A model generated the notes under the pieces. That model saw only the letters and a list, made by a program, of their open reading frames with translations. It searched no databases and had not been told where the DNA came from. This document shows positions 43,001-51,026 of a DNA stretch of 64,000 bases, piece after piece (positions within the stretch are counted from its first letter, which is position 1; each line of letters begins with the position of its first letter). The stretch is taken from NCBI GenBank assembly GCA_017465095.1, contig JAFTWX010000077.1, forward strand, positions 84,665 through 148,664, given 5' to 3'. Source of the DNA: Lachnospiraceae bacterium (GTDB lineage Bacteria > Bacillota > Clostridia > Lachnospirales > Lachnospiraceae). The position numbers were made by a program, and so were the translations under genes.

Positions 43001-45629
43001 AAGCTGTTGCCGCATCCGCAAGGTAGTCTGTATATTGCCACTGCACATTTGATACACTTGTCAATGCAAATATGCCTTTGCCGCAAGCGGTATCTTTCAC
43101 ATAGTTAGGAATACAAACAGTACCTTCCTCCTCATTACTGAATGCCACTGTTGTAAGATCGGCAGCTCCCATAAAGAGCTTGTCGCCCCACTTCATGCCA
43201 TTGGTATGATTCAGTGACTCCGGAAGAATCACCTTTTTCAGCGGAACACAGGATTTGTTTGTTATAACCCCACTTACCATACAACCACTAAGTTCTGAAG
43301 AAACAGCTTCCTTATTATTTATCTTGCCTACATAGGCAAATGCCCCCTCTTCCATCTGTTTCAAAGAGGTCAACGCCGATAAATCCGCAGTCTCCATTTC
43401 ACATCCAAAGAACGCAAACGGTCCAATATTCGTAATCGAATTATCTTTATTATTCTGACCTCCAACAAAGGTCGGGAAAGACTGTAAACCGGACTCGCAG
43501 AACATCTGCGTCGGAATATACGTAAGTTTACTCGGAAGCTCTGCGGAGCTCAAATTCGAACAGCCATAAAATGTCCAATTCCAAATTTCCGGTGATTCGC
43601 CTGCTTCATTATTGCAAATCCGCATACTTTCCAGTGACCGACATGAATCAAACACACCCTGTCCAATCAATACAGATGTTTTCGGTAATTCATTGCTTGG
43701 ATTTTGCTCTGCATCTTCCGCATAAAAATCAGTTAAGCTCAGACAATTATGGAATGCAAATCCCAATATATCAAAAGTTGCTCCACGACCTTCCGTCTGC
43801 GGATACAAAAATCTTGTCATAGAAGCGCATCCATAAAAAGCACCTGCATCAATGACATATTCTCCGTCTGCAAGCGCAGTTTTGCCTGTCTCCGATTCCC
43901 ACTCGACGTTATCAAGCGATGACGCATTCCAGAATGCATACATATTTATTCTTCGCAAAGACGCCGGCAATATAGCATCCTGAATTGCCGATTCACCAAA
44001 AACCGAACTTCCGTATGTATTATTATTGTTTCTTGTTTCATTATACGCAAGGAACTTCACTCCGGTAAACGCATCTTCTTTGCTAGACTGTGTAAAAGCA
44101 CCCTCTGAATCTCCAATCACTTTCAAATGGTTCATTTCACCCAAAAAGGCAGCACTTGAAAGTGCAGTCGTTTCATGAAACGCCGCATCACCGATAGATT
44201 CAATCTTACACTCTCCATTAACTGTACTCTGGACTACATTTGTAAGGCTCGTACAACCATCAAACGTGTAGGCATTAATTCTCGGAATGTTTGCCGAAAT
44301 CTGCAGCTCTGTCATTGCGATATTACCATAAAACGCACCCTCTCCGAGTGATACCACATAATCCGGAAGGACAACCTTATTCTCTTCGCCGCCTCCTACA
44401 TTCATAGTTTTAATCGGTGCGCTGTTAAATGCATCCTTTCCTATTTCAAGTCCGGACTCTGCCGCCGTATTCGGAAGGATTACTTTGGTTATTTTTACTC
44501 CGGCTTCTCCTCCGGCATAGCTAAAACACGCATCTCCGATACCTGCAAGCTGTGTACAGTCGGACAAATCGATTTCTCCGATGCTCGCTCCCTGGAACGC
44601 ACCTGTCAGAAGTCGGCTCAGACCGGACTGCCCACCATTATCTGTTTCCAGTGTAACTGTCATTCCGCCCTCTGCTCCGGCATAAGCAAATGCACGTTCC
44701 GGAAGCACCTTAACCGTTGCCGGAATCGTAACAGAAGTAAGTTTTGTACAACCATTAAACATATCAGAAGCTCTCTGAAGTGCCGAACCGTGATTTTCTC
44801 TCAGGTTTGGAAGTGTAATCTGCGTCAGCGCCGTACATCCGGCAAATACACCGGAACCCACTTTCAGGTCCTGAAGTGCCGACGGCAACGTATTCGCCGT
44901 CATCTGCCCTTCCGCATCCTGTACATTGACATTTACAAGCGCCGTGCAATTTTTAAACGCTTCCTTGCCGATTCCCGTCATACTGTCCGGAAGCACAATT
45001 GTTTCAAGCACTTCGTTTCCATAAAATTCCTGTGCAGAAATGGCCGTCACAGAGGTACCGCACAAATTAATCGAAGATGCATTCTTTACATATCCGATAC
45101 CTTCCAGACTGCTGATTTCGCTCGCATTTTCTGCCTCTGAAAGATCCACTTCGCCGGTTATCGCAAACAAATGCTTAAGCTGTAAATCTTCAACATTTGT
45201 AATATCCGGCTCATTCGATGCATTATAAATATCCATGAGTGCTGTACGTAAATTCACATCCGGCACACACAGTTTTGCATAAACATCTTCGCTTGTATAT
45301 TTCTCTTTCACAGCATCGACATCTTCCGATACCGCACCTTTTTTGCTGTCCTCAGACGTATCAGAAACATCTTCTCCCTTTGTTTCCGGTTCATCTGCAA
45401 CTTCTTCTGCTGCGTTGTCATCTGCCGCTTCATCTGTCACGACAGTTTCTTCCGTCGCCGGTTCCTGCTGCGTATCCGCAGAGTTGTCGGAAACCACAAC
45501 GCTCTCTTCCGCCGTCACTTCTGTTGCATCTACATCAACAAGTGTAAGTCCGCCGAAAGATGAAGTCACAATCACAGCTGCACTGAGCATCACACTCAGC
45601 AGTTTTGAGACAAATTTCTTCCTTCTCAT
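40026..45629 (-). CDS. Secreted BspA-type leucine-rich-repeat protein with Ig-like domains
   Basis: 1867 residues. A signal peptide (MRRKKFVSKLLSVMLSAAVI, hydrophobic to about 30) is followed by a very acidic, low-complexity stretch (about 37-105). Residues about 165-1220 carry many LRR_5 (BspA, Treponema-type) repeats with the pattern IGxxAFxxCxxLxxVxLPxxxxxI. Beta-rich domains follow at about 1230-1460, then two BIG2-like domains (about 1467-1640) with SDNPSVASIDANGNVTI. A second, very regular and Lys-rich LRR block closes the protein (about 1700-1867), ending in a basic tail. No LPXTG, SLH, choline-binding or membrane anchor is seen. BspA proteins bind host matrix or other microbes; the basic C-terminus might hold the protein on anionic wall polymers. 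It has its own promoter and terminator. Confidence 0.88.
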   Translation of the reverse strand: MRRKKFVSKLLSVMLSAAVIVTSSFGGLTLVDVDATEVTAEESVVVSDNSADTQQEPATEETVVTDEAADDNAAEEVADEPETKGEDVSDTSEDSKKGAVSEDVDAVKEKYTSEDVYAKLCVPDVNLRTALMDIYNASNEPDITNVEDLQLKHLFAITGEVDLSEAENASEISSLEGIGYVKNASSINLCGTSVTAISAQEFYGNEVLETIVLPDSMTGIGKEAFKNCTALVNVNVQDAEGQMTANTLPSALQDLKVGSGVFAGCTALTQITLPNLRENHGSALQRASDMFNGCTKLTSVTIPATVKVLPERAFAYAGAEGGMTVTLETDNGGQSGLSRLLTGAFQGASIGEIDLSDCTQLAGIGDACFSYAGGEAGVKITKVILPNTAAESGLEIGKDAFNSAPIKTMNVGGGEENKVVLPDYVVSLGEGAFYGNIAMTELQISANIPRINAYTFDGCTSLTNVVQSTVNGECKIESIGDAAFHETTALSSAAFLGEMNHLKVIGDSEGAFTQSSKEDAFTGVKFLAYNETRNNNNTYGSSVFGESAIQDAILPASLRRINMYAFWNASSLDNVEWESETGKTALADGEYVIDAGAFYGCASMTRFLYPQTEGRGATFDILGFAFHNCLSLTDFYAEDAEQNPSNELPKTSVLIGQGVFDSCRSLESMRICNNEAGESPEIWNWTFYGCSNLSSAELPSKLTYIPTQMFCESGLQSFPTFVGGQNNKDNSITNIGPFAFFGCEMETADLSALTSLKQMEEGAFAYVGKINNKEAVSSELSGCMVSGVITNKSCVPLKKVILPESLNHTNGMKWGDKLFMGAADLTTVAFSNEEEGTVCIPNYVKDTACGKGIFALTSVSNVQWQYTDYLADAATASQANRWSKIPTAMFFGTEVASFADACIPQEDLVAIEEMAYANTNIETLDLSGYEKVKTIGKKAFFNCYELESLKLPDNEVFTSVGSYAFAVGKNDNNSLLGISTQFVSTDGHGSALSSIDFGSATTLEDSSFAVRTKENSADVGKLGESVLTALDFGDSDVETIGLRAFIGRGALESLDLDGVVTVKESAFELCTSLCLTGTPIADSVKTIEKNAFKNNKAIGEVVFGAGIETIGNSAFTNCSTVTKVDNKNVMEEETGLTKVDFSRATKLASIGTEAFLQTPLQTFDVTNTKLQKLLTGAVSDCPFLTTVKLGESVQLVDKNAVRGCIALTTFEFYSATTVRKEAFHNVGSFEDVNGKKTTPISGKVTFTVNPVELNVGVGGTMAFPFYVNHADEKDAAAFGTIIIGYENNPDEDVYKYVKLTVCHDDDKYFKNASGEGAAENKITDPEYYEKTAEKLVYKVYNSHNVSTFGIEGLEETPVDENGEPVLVPFSVTCGFKFSSADRGTNGSSGTFSNDMTVTYKLRVMEVPYYPVFYSDQGRTKAYEDFTFNEETHQTAGETVWEVPNGNTTKKLWYKINCAVDTNWQPETANLIIESSNPAVVVAKTTNDVKEQTASSWKLTAKLTDNKAFEIKPVGAGDAVITIYPEERPNIKTTWKIKVKPDISNIKLSVPEEYKKGVKVGDKFSVLETVENCLKQKVSRADGNLANLSKISDNVITYKSDNPSVASIDANGNVTIHKVTTEKVKVTFTVTVKLSNGTTKDFRSTYDVTYPPISTDDPTVTETGETVQVTKKPTKNDPGEAVYVAPKTGAATVVIPDTMMVNGYPCKVTEVANNAFSGNTTITSVSVGKNVTKIGKKAFYKCTSLQKVTLPKKIKEIGTSAFSGCKALTTVSISSSAKLTKIGNSAFANCSSLAKITIPKKVTSIGSKAFYNCKKLKKINVKSKVVTKVGKNAFKGIYKKAVIDVPNSKKGTYKKLFKKGQGKKVKIK
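40120..40510 (-). repeat. Regular C-terminal LRR_5 repeats in the surface protein gene
   Basis: Five to six consecutive coding repeats of about 23 codons, each with a form of IGxxAFxxCxxLxKVTLPKK. They are more alike and more Lys-rich than the repeats in the first two-thirds of the gene. Recombination between them could change repeat number. Confidence 0.7.
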
Positions 45630-45688
45630 AATTCCCTCCTAAGATTTAATATATTTTAAAATATTTATGTACAAATACACTTCTTATC

Positions 45689-45697
45689 ATTATAGCA
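45689..45697 (-). promoter_or_regulatory. Extended -10 promoter for the leucine-rich-repeat gene
   Basis: Minus strand TGC followed by a perfect TATAAT, about 60 bases before the start codon. No convincing -35 element lies 17 bases upstream, which is acceptable for an extended -10 promoter. The start codon has an AGGAGGG site. Confidence 0.45.
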
Positions 45698-45722
45698 AAG
45701 ATGTTTGTTTTTGGCTAGTCAG

Positions 45723-45756
45723 AAAAAGGTCCAAGATTTTAAATCCTGGACCTTTT
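45723..45756 (-). terminator. Intrinsic terminator after the toxin-antitoxin pair
   Basis: AAAAGGTCC (45724-45732) pairs with GGACCTTTT (45748-45756), with AGATTT/AATCCT extending inside, followed on the minus strand by five T. It ends the dprA-brnT-antitoxin direction of transcription just after the antitoxin stop. Confidence 0.8.
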
Positions 45757-45762
45757 ACTACA

Positions 45763-45945
45763 TTATAACTGCACCTTTCTTCTGTTACGCAAAGCAACCG
45801 CACTTTCTAAAGCCTTCATCATATCCGGCGACAGCTCTCTACAGTCCTCATCAAACACTATCGGATGCTTCTTCGCCTCCTCTACTTCTGCAAGCTGTTC
45901 CTTTGTAGGCTTCTGGTCCTTGTCAATAGTAAAAGTTTTGAGCAT
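45763..45945 (-). CDS. Putative antitoxin partner of BrnT
   Basis: 60 residues, starting MLKTFTIDKDQKPTKEQLAE and ending in a basic helix (LRNRRKVQL). The middle IVFDEDCRELSPDMMKAL resembles short antitoxins found next to BrnT in Lachnospiraceae. It is shorter than typical BrnA (about 80-100 residues), and a full ribbon-helix-helix DNA-binding domain is not obvious. Its start overlaps the end of the toxin gene by 23 bases, which fits the toxin-first order of brnTA. Neutralisation of the toxin is inferred from arrangement. Confidence 0.65.
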   Translation of the reverse strand: MLKTFTIDKDQKPTKEQLAEVEEAKKHPIVFDEDCRELSPDMMKALESAVALRNRRKVQL

Positions 45946-46201
45946 AATAAAGCCTCCTTTCCCTATCTGTGGCCAATCTGGCCGAAATTATACGTATACT
46001 TCGTTTTCTTACCGTAAAAACAACAAACAACACATCTCCGACATAGCCAAGCGCAATATATCTGTCTTCTGCCCCACTATGTTCAAAATCATAAACCTCT
46101 ATATAGGCAGGATCATTAAATACATGTACTGCCGTTTCAAATGAAATTTTATGCTTAATCTTATTTGTTGTATTTTTATTTTCATCCCATTCAAACGTCA
46201 T
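45923..46201 (-). CDS. brnT: BrnT-family ribonuclease toxin
   Basis: 92 residues from ATG 46201 (AAAGGA site 6 bases upstream; the longer in-frame start at 46246 lacks one). The N-terminus FEWDENKNTTNKIKHKISFE and the later RYIALGYVGDVLFVVFTVR and IRIISARLATDRERRLY are the BrnT signature. BrnT folds like RelE and cleaves RNA, halting translation until bound by antitoxin. It lies 60 bases after dprA and overlaps the antitoxin gene. Confidence 0.88.
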   Translation of the reverse strand: MTFEWDENKNTTNKIKHKISFETAVHVFNDPAYIEVYDFEHSGAEDRYIALGYVGDVLFVVFTVRKRSIRIISARLATDRERRLYYAQNFYY

Positions 46202-46261
46202 TTTCTTTCCTTTCTTCAGTATATGATATTTTTTTAACTTCTGCAATGCACCTTTCCATTT

Positions 46262-47455
46262 TCACAAAACAAAAAATCTGCCGCCCGTCTCCTGCACTGC
46301 TCCGTCCATCTGCATGTAGAGGAGTTCTCTTTGGAGCCTGCTGATGTCAATTTCAGTTTTATTGGCGAGTTTTTCATATATTTGCTGGACCGACAAAGGA
46401 TTCATGTCGAGCACTTCATAAATGCAATACTTTTCGCTTTCCGGTGGATAAGGATTTTTTACAAAAGTTTCTCCGGTGCTTTGGGTTGCTTTATTTGATC
46501 TGTCGATGCTCAAGTTATGTAAACCTATGTTTGCAATTTCTTCTACAACACTCACCGGGTCGCACACAACAGTCGCCCCCTGATGAATCAATCGGTTGCA
46601 GCCCGCGCTCATGGAATCCGTCACTCTCCCCGGCACAGCATACACTTCCTTCCCCTGCTCCAGCGCCATGTCAACCGTAATCAGCGTACCGCTCTTTTCT
46701 TTTGCCTCCACAACCACAAGCACATCCGCCATTCCGCTGATAATCCGGTTCCGCGGCGGAAAATAGTTGGCTTTCGGCTCCGTGCCGGGCACATACTCAC
46801 TACAGATACATCCCCGCATGCTAAGCTCGTCATAAAGCGGGCGATTTGCGGGCGGATAGCAGATATCTGCGCCGCAGCCGAGCACCGCAGCCACTCTGCC
46901 ACCCTTTTTCGCACAGCTCCATTGCGAAACTCCGTCAATGCCGAGGGCCATTCCGCTGACCAGAGAAACCCCGTATTCTGCACACGCTTCTCCGATTTGT
47001 CTCGCCACGCATTTCCCGTATTCCGAACAAATTCGGGACCCGATAACGGCCACAACCGGTTCTTTCTGTACTTTCTCATCCAAAAAATCTCCGTTCCCTT
47101 TGACATATAATCCGACCGGCGCATCCGGAATCTGTCTCAGACGCTGCGGAAACTCCGGATTGTCCGGCATCAGAAATCGGATTCCTCTTATTTTCATTTC
47201 CTCCCAAAGCTGATCAGCCGTGCTGCTCTTTTTTGTTTTGCCGATGTTTTCCGCAATCCTGTCTGCCGCCTTCTTCGAAAAGGAACATTTTTCCTCCAAA
47301 AACAATTTCATATGGTGCTCCGGCTGGCAGAGAAAATCAGATAATTCCATTTGACTCTCTCTTGCACTGGTTAACATAACACGCAAACTCTTGCGTCCAA
47401 TTCGCGGAACATGATACAGCCAGTTCACATACTTTTCGTCACGCATCTCATTCAT
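46262..47455 (-). CDS. dprA: DNA-processing protein DprA
   Basis: 397 residues. An N-terminal SAM-like helical part (to about 85) is followed by the Rossmann-like DprA fold with VAVIGSRICSEYGKCVARQI, SLVSGMALGIDGVSQWSCAK and YPPANRPLYDEL. The C-terminal 65 residues form a winged helix (VQQIYEKLANKTEIDISRLQ). DprA protects incoming single-stranded DNA and loads RecA in natural transformation. The ATG has a GGGGGAG site and overlaps the comM stop by 8 bases. Normally followed by topA; here the next genes are brnT and the pilus region. Confidence 0.95.
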   Translation of the reverse strand: MNEMRDEKYVNWLYHVPRIGRKSLRVMLTSARESQMELSDFLCQPEHHMKLFLEEKCSFSKKAADRIAENIGKTKKSSTADQLWEEMKIRGIRFLMPDNPEFPQRLRQIPDAPVGLYVKGNGDFLDEKVQKEPVVAVIGSRICSEYGKCVARQIGEACAEYGVSLVSGMALGIDGVSQWSCAKKGGRVAAVLGCGADICYPPANRPLYDELSMRGCICSEYVPGTEPKANYFPPRNRIISGMADVLVVVEAKEKSGTLITVDMALEQGKEVYAVPGRVTDSMSAGCNRLIHQGATVVCDPVSVVEEIANIGLHNLSIDRSNKATQSTGETFVKNPYPPESEKYCIYEVLDMNPLSVQQIYEKLANKTEIDISRLQRELLYMQMDGAVQETGGRFFVL

Positions 47456-49034
47456 ACAACTCCCCCTTCTTCTCTCTTACCACATCCATTCCGCTGTTCA
47501 GGACAATCGCTTCCGCCATATGTTCTTCCCGGATCAGCTCCGATTGTTCCAAATCCGCAATGGTTCGCGATATCTTCCGCAGCCTGTCATAGCAGCGCAT
47601 ACTTTTATCCCCCTTTTTTAAAACGAAATGAAATAGTTTCTCCGCCTCCGCGGACAACCTGCAAACTTCCTCCATTTCTTCCTTTGTTAAGTTTGCGTTT
47701 AATTTCCTTTGTCTGTCCTGTTGAAACCTTCTGGCCGCTTCCACTCTCCGGCGTATCGCCGGACTTTGCTCCGCCTTTTGTTTTGTCTGCAATTGTTCCA
47801 AAGACACCTTCCCTACTTCCACGCTCAAGTCAATCCGGTCCATGAGCGGCCCGGATATCCTTCGCAGATACCGGTTGATATCCGAAGCGCGGCAATTGCA
47901 TTTCCTGCGGTCCGGAAAATACCCGCACGGACATGGGTTCATCGCTGCCACAAGCATAAATCCCGCCTTATAATTACATGTGTAATTTTTTCTTGCAATC
48001 CGTATTTCTCCTGCCTCCAGAGGTTGCCTTAACAGATCCAGTTTTTCTCTTCCAAATTCCGGAAATTCATCCAGAAACAATATTCCGTTATGGGCTCTCG
48101 TTACCATTCCCGGTCTCGGCACGTTTCCTCCGCCGACCAGCGCCTGCGGCGTAATCAGATGGTGCGCCGTCTCAAAAGGCCGTTCGGTAACAAGCGTTTC
48201 TTTTTCTCTCAGTTCCCCGATTATACTTCTAATCATGGTGACTTCAAGCCGTTCTTCGTATGTCATATCCGGCATGATTCCGGGAAGCCGTTCCGCGATC
48301 ATCGTCTTTCCGCTTCCCGGCGGTCCGAACAAAAGAAGATTGTGAAAACCTGCCACTGCAATCTCCGACGCGCGCTTCGCCTGATCTTGTCCGATTACCT
48401 GTGAAAAGTCCTTTCCATGGGTTGTCCGTTTTTCTCTGGCGGACACAGCTTCCGATGTCTTGACAACGTATTCATCTATCAAACTTCCTTTCTGCAGACT
48501 GTCATAATTTAATAACGCCCGTTTCAAATCTTCCACACATATGCATTTCATCCTTTTCAGCACAGAGGCTTCCCCTGCATTCCCTTTCGGAACAATACAA
48601 TATTTCACCCCTTCTTCCTCCGCTTTCACAAGAATGGGTAACACACCTCTGACCGGCTTCACCGTCCCGTCCAGTCCCAATTCGCCGAGCACCAGAATAT
48701 CCGGACTTTTTCCTCTGTTCCCGCACATTTCAACATCGCACTTCTCTTCCCGTGGCCCAAGAGCCCGCAAAATCCCGAGCGCCACCGCCAGGTCAAATCC
48801 GCTTCCGTCCTTTCTTATATCTGCAGGCGACAAACTGATTGTGATTCGTTTCGGCGGAATTTTATAACCACTGTTTTTTATTCCGACGCGCACCCGTTCC
48901 CTGCTCTCCTTGACTTCACTCGCCAAGTAACCGATCATTTCCATGCAAGGAAGTCCGTCGGATACATCCACCTCCACCGAAACGAGATAACTTTCCATGC
49001 CATGGTAAGCTCCTGATAAAATTGTCTGATACAA
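47448..49034 (-). CDS. comM: ComM/YifB-like AAA+ helicase
   Basis: About 528 residues from TTG 49034, which lies 7 bases after a perfect AAAGGAGG site and gives MYQTILSGAYHGMESYLVSV; the frame is open further upstream, but without support. The N-terminal Lon-like domain (about 1-180) has SLSPADIRKDGSGFDLAVAL. The AAA+ core has Walker A (LLFGPPGSGKTMIAERL), Walker B (GILFLDEFPEF) and an Mg-chelatase-type region with four Cys (CPCGYFPDRRKCNC). ComM drives branch migration during transformation in bacteria. It is coupled to dprA. Confidence 0.94.
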   Translation of the reverse strand: MYQTILSGAYHGMESYLVSVEVDVSDGLPCMEMIGYLASEVKESRERVRVGIKNSGYKIPPKRITISLSPADIRKDGSGFDLAVALGILRALGPREEKCDVEMCGNRGKSPDILVLGELGLDGTVKPVRGVLPILVKAEEEGVKYCIVPKGNAGEASVLKRMKCICVEDLKRALLNYDSLQKGSLIDEYVVKTSEAVSAREKRTTHGKDFSQVIGQDQAKRASEIAVAGFHNLLLFGPPGSGKTMIAERLPGIMPDMTYEERLEVTMIRSIIGELREKETLVTERPFETAHHLITPQALVGGGNVPRPGMVTRAHNGILFLDEFPEFGREKLDLLRQPLEAGEIRIARKNYTCNYKAGFMLVAAMNPCPCGYFPDRRKCNCRASDINRYLRRISGPLMDRIDLSVEVGKVSLEQLQTKQKAEQSPAIRRRVEAARRFQQDRQRKLNANLTKEEMEEVCRLSAEAEKLFHFVLKKGDKSMRCYDRLRKISRTIADLEQSELIREEHMAEAIVLNSGMDVVREKKGELYE

Positions 49035-49155
49035 AAATAGTCCTCCTTTCGTTCCAATCATTAATTTTAGGTTTGTTTTTTGGAATTTAACTTTGAGATT
49101 AAATTTGGAGATTAAATAATAGAAATAAATTGAATTGTAATTTGAAAATTTCAAT

Positions 49156-49180
49156 GTCGGCTGCGACATGCGCAGCCGAC
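49156..49180 (-). terminator. Perfect hairpin between pilT and comM
   Basis: GTCGGCTGCG (49156-49165) and CGCAGCCGAC (49171-49180) form a 10 bp stem with a 5-base loop, about 27 bases past the pilT stop. On the minus strand it is followed by ATTGAAATTTTC, not a clean T run, so it may be a weak terminator or an RNA-stabilising end. The rest of this 173-base gap is AT-rich with no ORF. Confidence 0.45.
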
Positions 49181-49207
49181 GTATATACAAGAAATATAAA
49201 TATGTTT

Positions 49208-50263
49208 TTAGAAAACTTTTGTCTTCATCTTCTCCGGATCACGAGAGAACTGGATACAATCTTCTTTGGAAATCTTACGTGCCATATAAAGTGAGAGTAA
49301 CGAATCATCCAATGTCATCATACCTTCCTTCTTACCGGTCTGGATGATGGAATCAAGCTGATGCGATTTTCCTTCACGAATCAAGTTACGAACCGCATAT
49401 GTAGCATGCATAACCTCGAACGCTGCACAACGTCCGTCTCCCGTAATGTTCGGAATCAACGTCTGAGAAATAATCGCCTCGATAACGTTAGAAAGCTGTA
49501 CACGGATCTGCTGCTGCTGATGCTCCGGGAATACGTCGATGATACGGTCTACGGTACTGGCTGCATCTACCGTATGCAGTGTGGAGAACACAAGGTGTCC
49601 TGTCTCGGCTGCGGTGATAGCGATACTGATTGTCTCGAAGTCACGCATCTCTCCCACGAGGATAACGTCCGGGTCCTCACGGAGGGCAGCACGGAGTCCG
49701 TTATCAAAGCTGAGTGTATCCTGTCCGATTTCACGCTGGTTTACCATGGATAATTTATGTCTGTGCGCATACTCGATCGGTTCCTCAAGTGTAATGATAT
49801 GCGCATCTCTGTTTTCATTAACTTTGTTAATGATAGAAGCAAGTGTCGTTGATTTACCGGAACCGGTAGGTCCTGTTACAAGTACAAGTCCACGTTTACG
49901 CTGGTAAAGATCTACGATAGATTTCGGTACACCGAGTTTTTCCGGATCCGGAATCTCATCTGTGATAGTACGGAGGGCCAATGCAATTGCACCACGCTGT
50001 TTGTAAACATTGACACGGTAACGTCCGATGCCGCGGAACGCAACAGAAAGGTCGTACTCTCCTCTCTCCTCGAATTTTTCACGCTGAACCGGATTTAAAA
50101 CATCCAGACAAAGTTCCAAAGTATCTTCCGGTTTCAGTACCGGGTAATCCATCTTTACCAGATGACCGTTCAGACGCATGGTTGGCGGAATACCAACGGT
50201 AAGATGCACGTCGGATGCTCCCGCATGATATGCTACCTGGAGTATTTCTACTAATTCTAACAT
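49208..50263 (-). CDS. pilT: Pilus retraction ATPase PilT
   Basis: About 351 residues from ATG 50263 (AGAGG about 10 bases upstream); an in-frame start at 50293 is less likely. N-terminal PAS-like part with ASDVHLTVGIPPTMRLNG. The core has Walker A (VTGPTGSGKSTTLASII), Walker B (REDPDVILVGEMRDFETISI) and the PilT-specific AIRNLIRE-like stretch (ATYAVRNLIREGKSHQLDS). PilT retracts type IV pili and is needed for twitching and DNA uptake. It lies 10 kb from the pilus operon. No MshEN domain. The gene is preceded by sigK in the same direction. Confidence 0.95.
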   Translation of the reverse strand: MLELVEILQVAYHAGASDVHLTVGIPPTMRLNGHLVKMDYPVLKPEDTLELCLDVLNPVQREKFEERGEYDLSVAFRGIGRYRVNVYKQRGAIALALRTITDEIPDPEKLGVPKSIVDLYQRKRGLVLVTGPTGSGKSTTLASIINKVNENRDAHIITLEEPIEYAHRHKLSMVNQREIGQDTLSFDNGLRAALREDPDVILVGEMRDFETISIAITAAETGHLVFSTLHTVDAASTVDRIIDVFPEHQQQQIRVQLSNVIEAIISQTLIPNITGDGRCAAFEVMHATYAVRNLIREGKSHQLDSIIQTGKKEGMMTLDDSLLSLYMARKISKEDCIQFSRDPEKMKTKVF

Positions 50264-50286
50264 ATTTATTGTACCTCTCTTTTCTT

Positions 50287-50306
50287 CCTGCATTTCCCCA
50301 TGCAGG
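50287..50306 (-). other. Hairpin between sigK-like gene and pilT
   Basis: CCTGCAT and ATGCAGG form a perfect 7 bp stem with a 6-base loop, 8 bases after the sigma-factor stop and upstream of the pilT ribosome binding site. No T run follows on either strand, so it is unlikely to be a full terminator; processing or partial termination is possible. Confidence 0.35.
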
Positions 50307-50314
50307 ATATTACA

Positions 50315-50956
50315 TTACATATTTTGCTCAAAAGCCGTGCGCAGCGTCATAAGCGCTTTCTTTTCTATGCGCGACACATAGCTTCTGGATATGCCGAGTC
50401 GTTTGCCGATTTCTCTCTGCGTCAGCTCTTCGCCTCCGTAAAAACCGTAGCGCAAAGTGATAATCTCTTTTTCACGCGGAGGCAACACCGTCTCCACAAG
50501 TTCTCTGATTTTTTGTATATCCTCCTGCTTGCTGATTTCCGCCGCGAAATCATCCTGATCGCAAAGCGTCACTTCCAGCAGGTTTATCTCGTTCCCTTCT
50601 TTGTCCGTCCCAATGGGCTCATACAGCGAAATATCTTTTGATGTCTTTTTCCGCATGCGAAGCATCATGAGAAGTTCATTGTCAATGCATCTGGCTGCAT
50701 AGGTGGCAAGTCTGCTCCCTTTTGACTCATCGTAGCTCGAAATGGCTTTGATCAGTCCTATGGTCCCGATGGATATCAGGTCCTCCACATCCTCATTGAC
50801 ATTTTGATACTTTTTCACTACATGAGCAACCAGTCGAAGGTTTCTCTCAATCAGTATCTGTCTGGCTTCCTTATTCTTCTCTGTATCCCCGGATTTCAGC
50901 ATTTTTAAATAGTATAATTCTTCCTCCTCGGAAAGGGGTTTTTGAAAGGTCTGCAA
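50315..50956 (-). CDS. sigK: SigK-like RNA polymerase sigma factor
   Basis: 213 residues. Region 2 has NLRLVAHVVKKYQNVNEDVE and LISIGTIGLIKAISSYDESK; region 4 has REKEIITLRYGFYGGEELTQ and IGKRLGISRSYVSRIEKKAL. These match SigK (and SigE) of spore formers, with the conserved EPIGTDKEGNEI segment. The TTG start follows a GGGAGG site; a stop lies upstream in frame, so the long hydrophobic pro-sequence of Bacillus pro-SigK is absent. The promoter in front is of vegetative sigma-A type rather than the SigE/SigK type. The gene lies between hemW and pilT. Confidence 0.85.
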   Translation of the reverse strand: MQTFQKPLSEEEELYYLKMLKSGDTEKNKEARQILIERNLRLVAHVVKKYQNVNEDVEDLISIGTIGLIKAISSYDESKGSRLATYAARCIDNELLMMLRMRKKTSKDISLYEPIGTDKEGNEINLLEVTLCDQDDFAAEISKQEDIQKIRELVETVLPPREKEIITLRYGFYGGEELTQREIGKRLGISRSYVSRIEKKALMTLRTAFEQNM

Positions 50957-51026
50957 GGGAAGCCTCCCAAATACATTTTATACTATTCTATGCATAGGGT
51001 TTGGTTAACGTAACAGTCTAATTTTC

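Noticed and set aside
40026..45629. CRISPR-like or tandem DNA repeats
   Set aside because: The repeats are diverged LRR coding units of about 23 codons in one long frame, not identical repeats with spacers.
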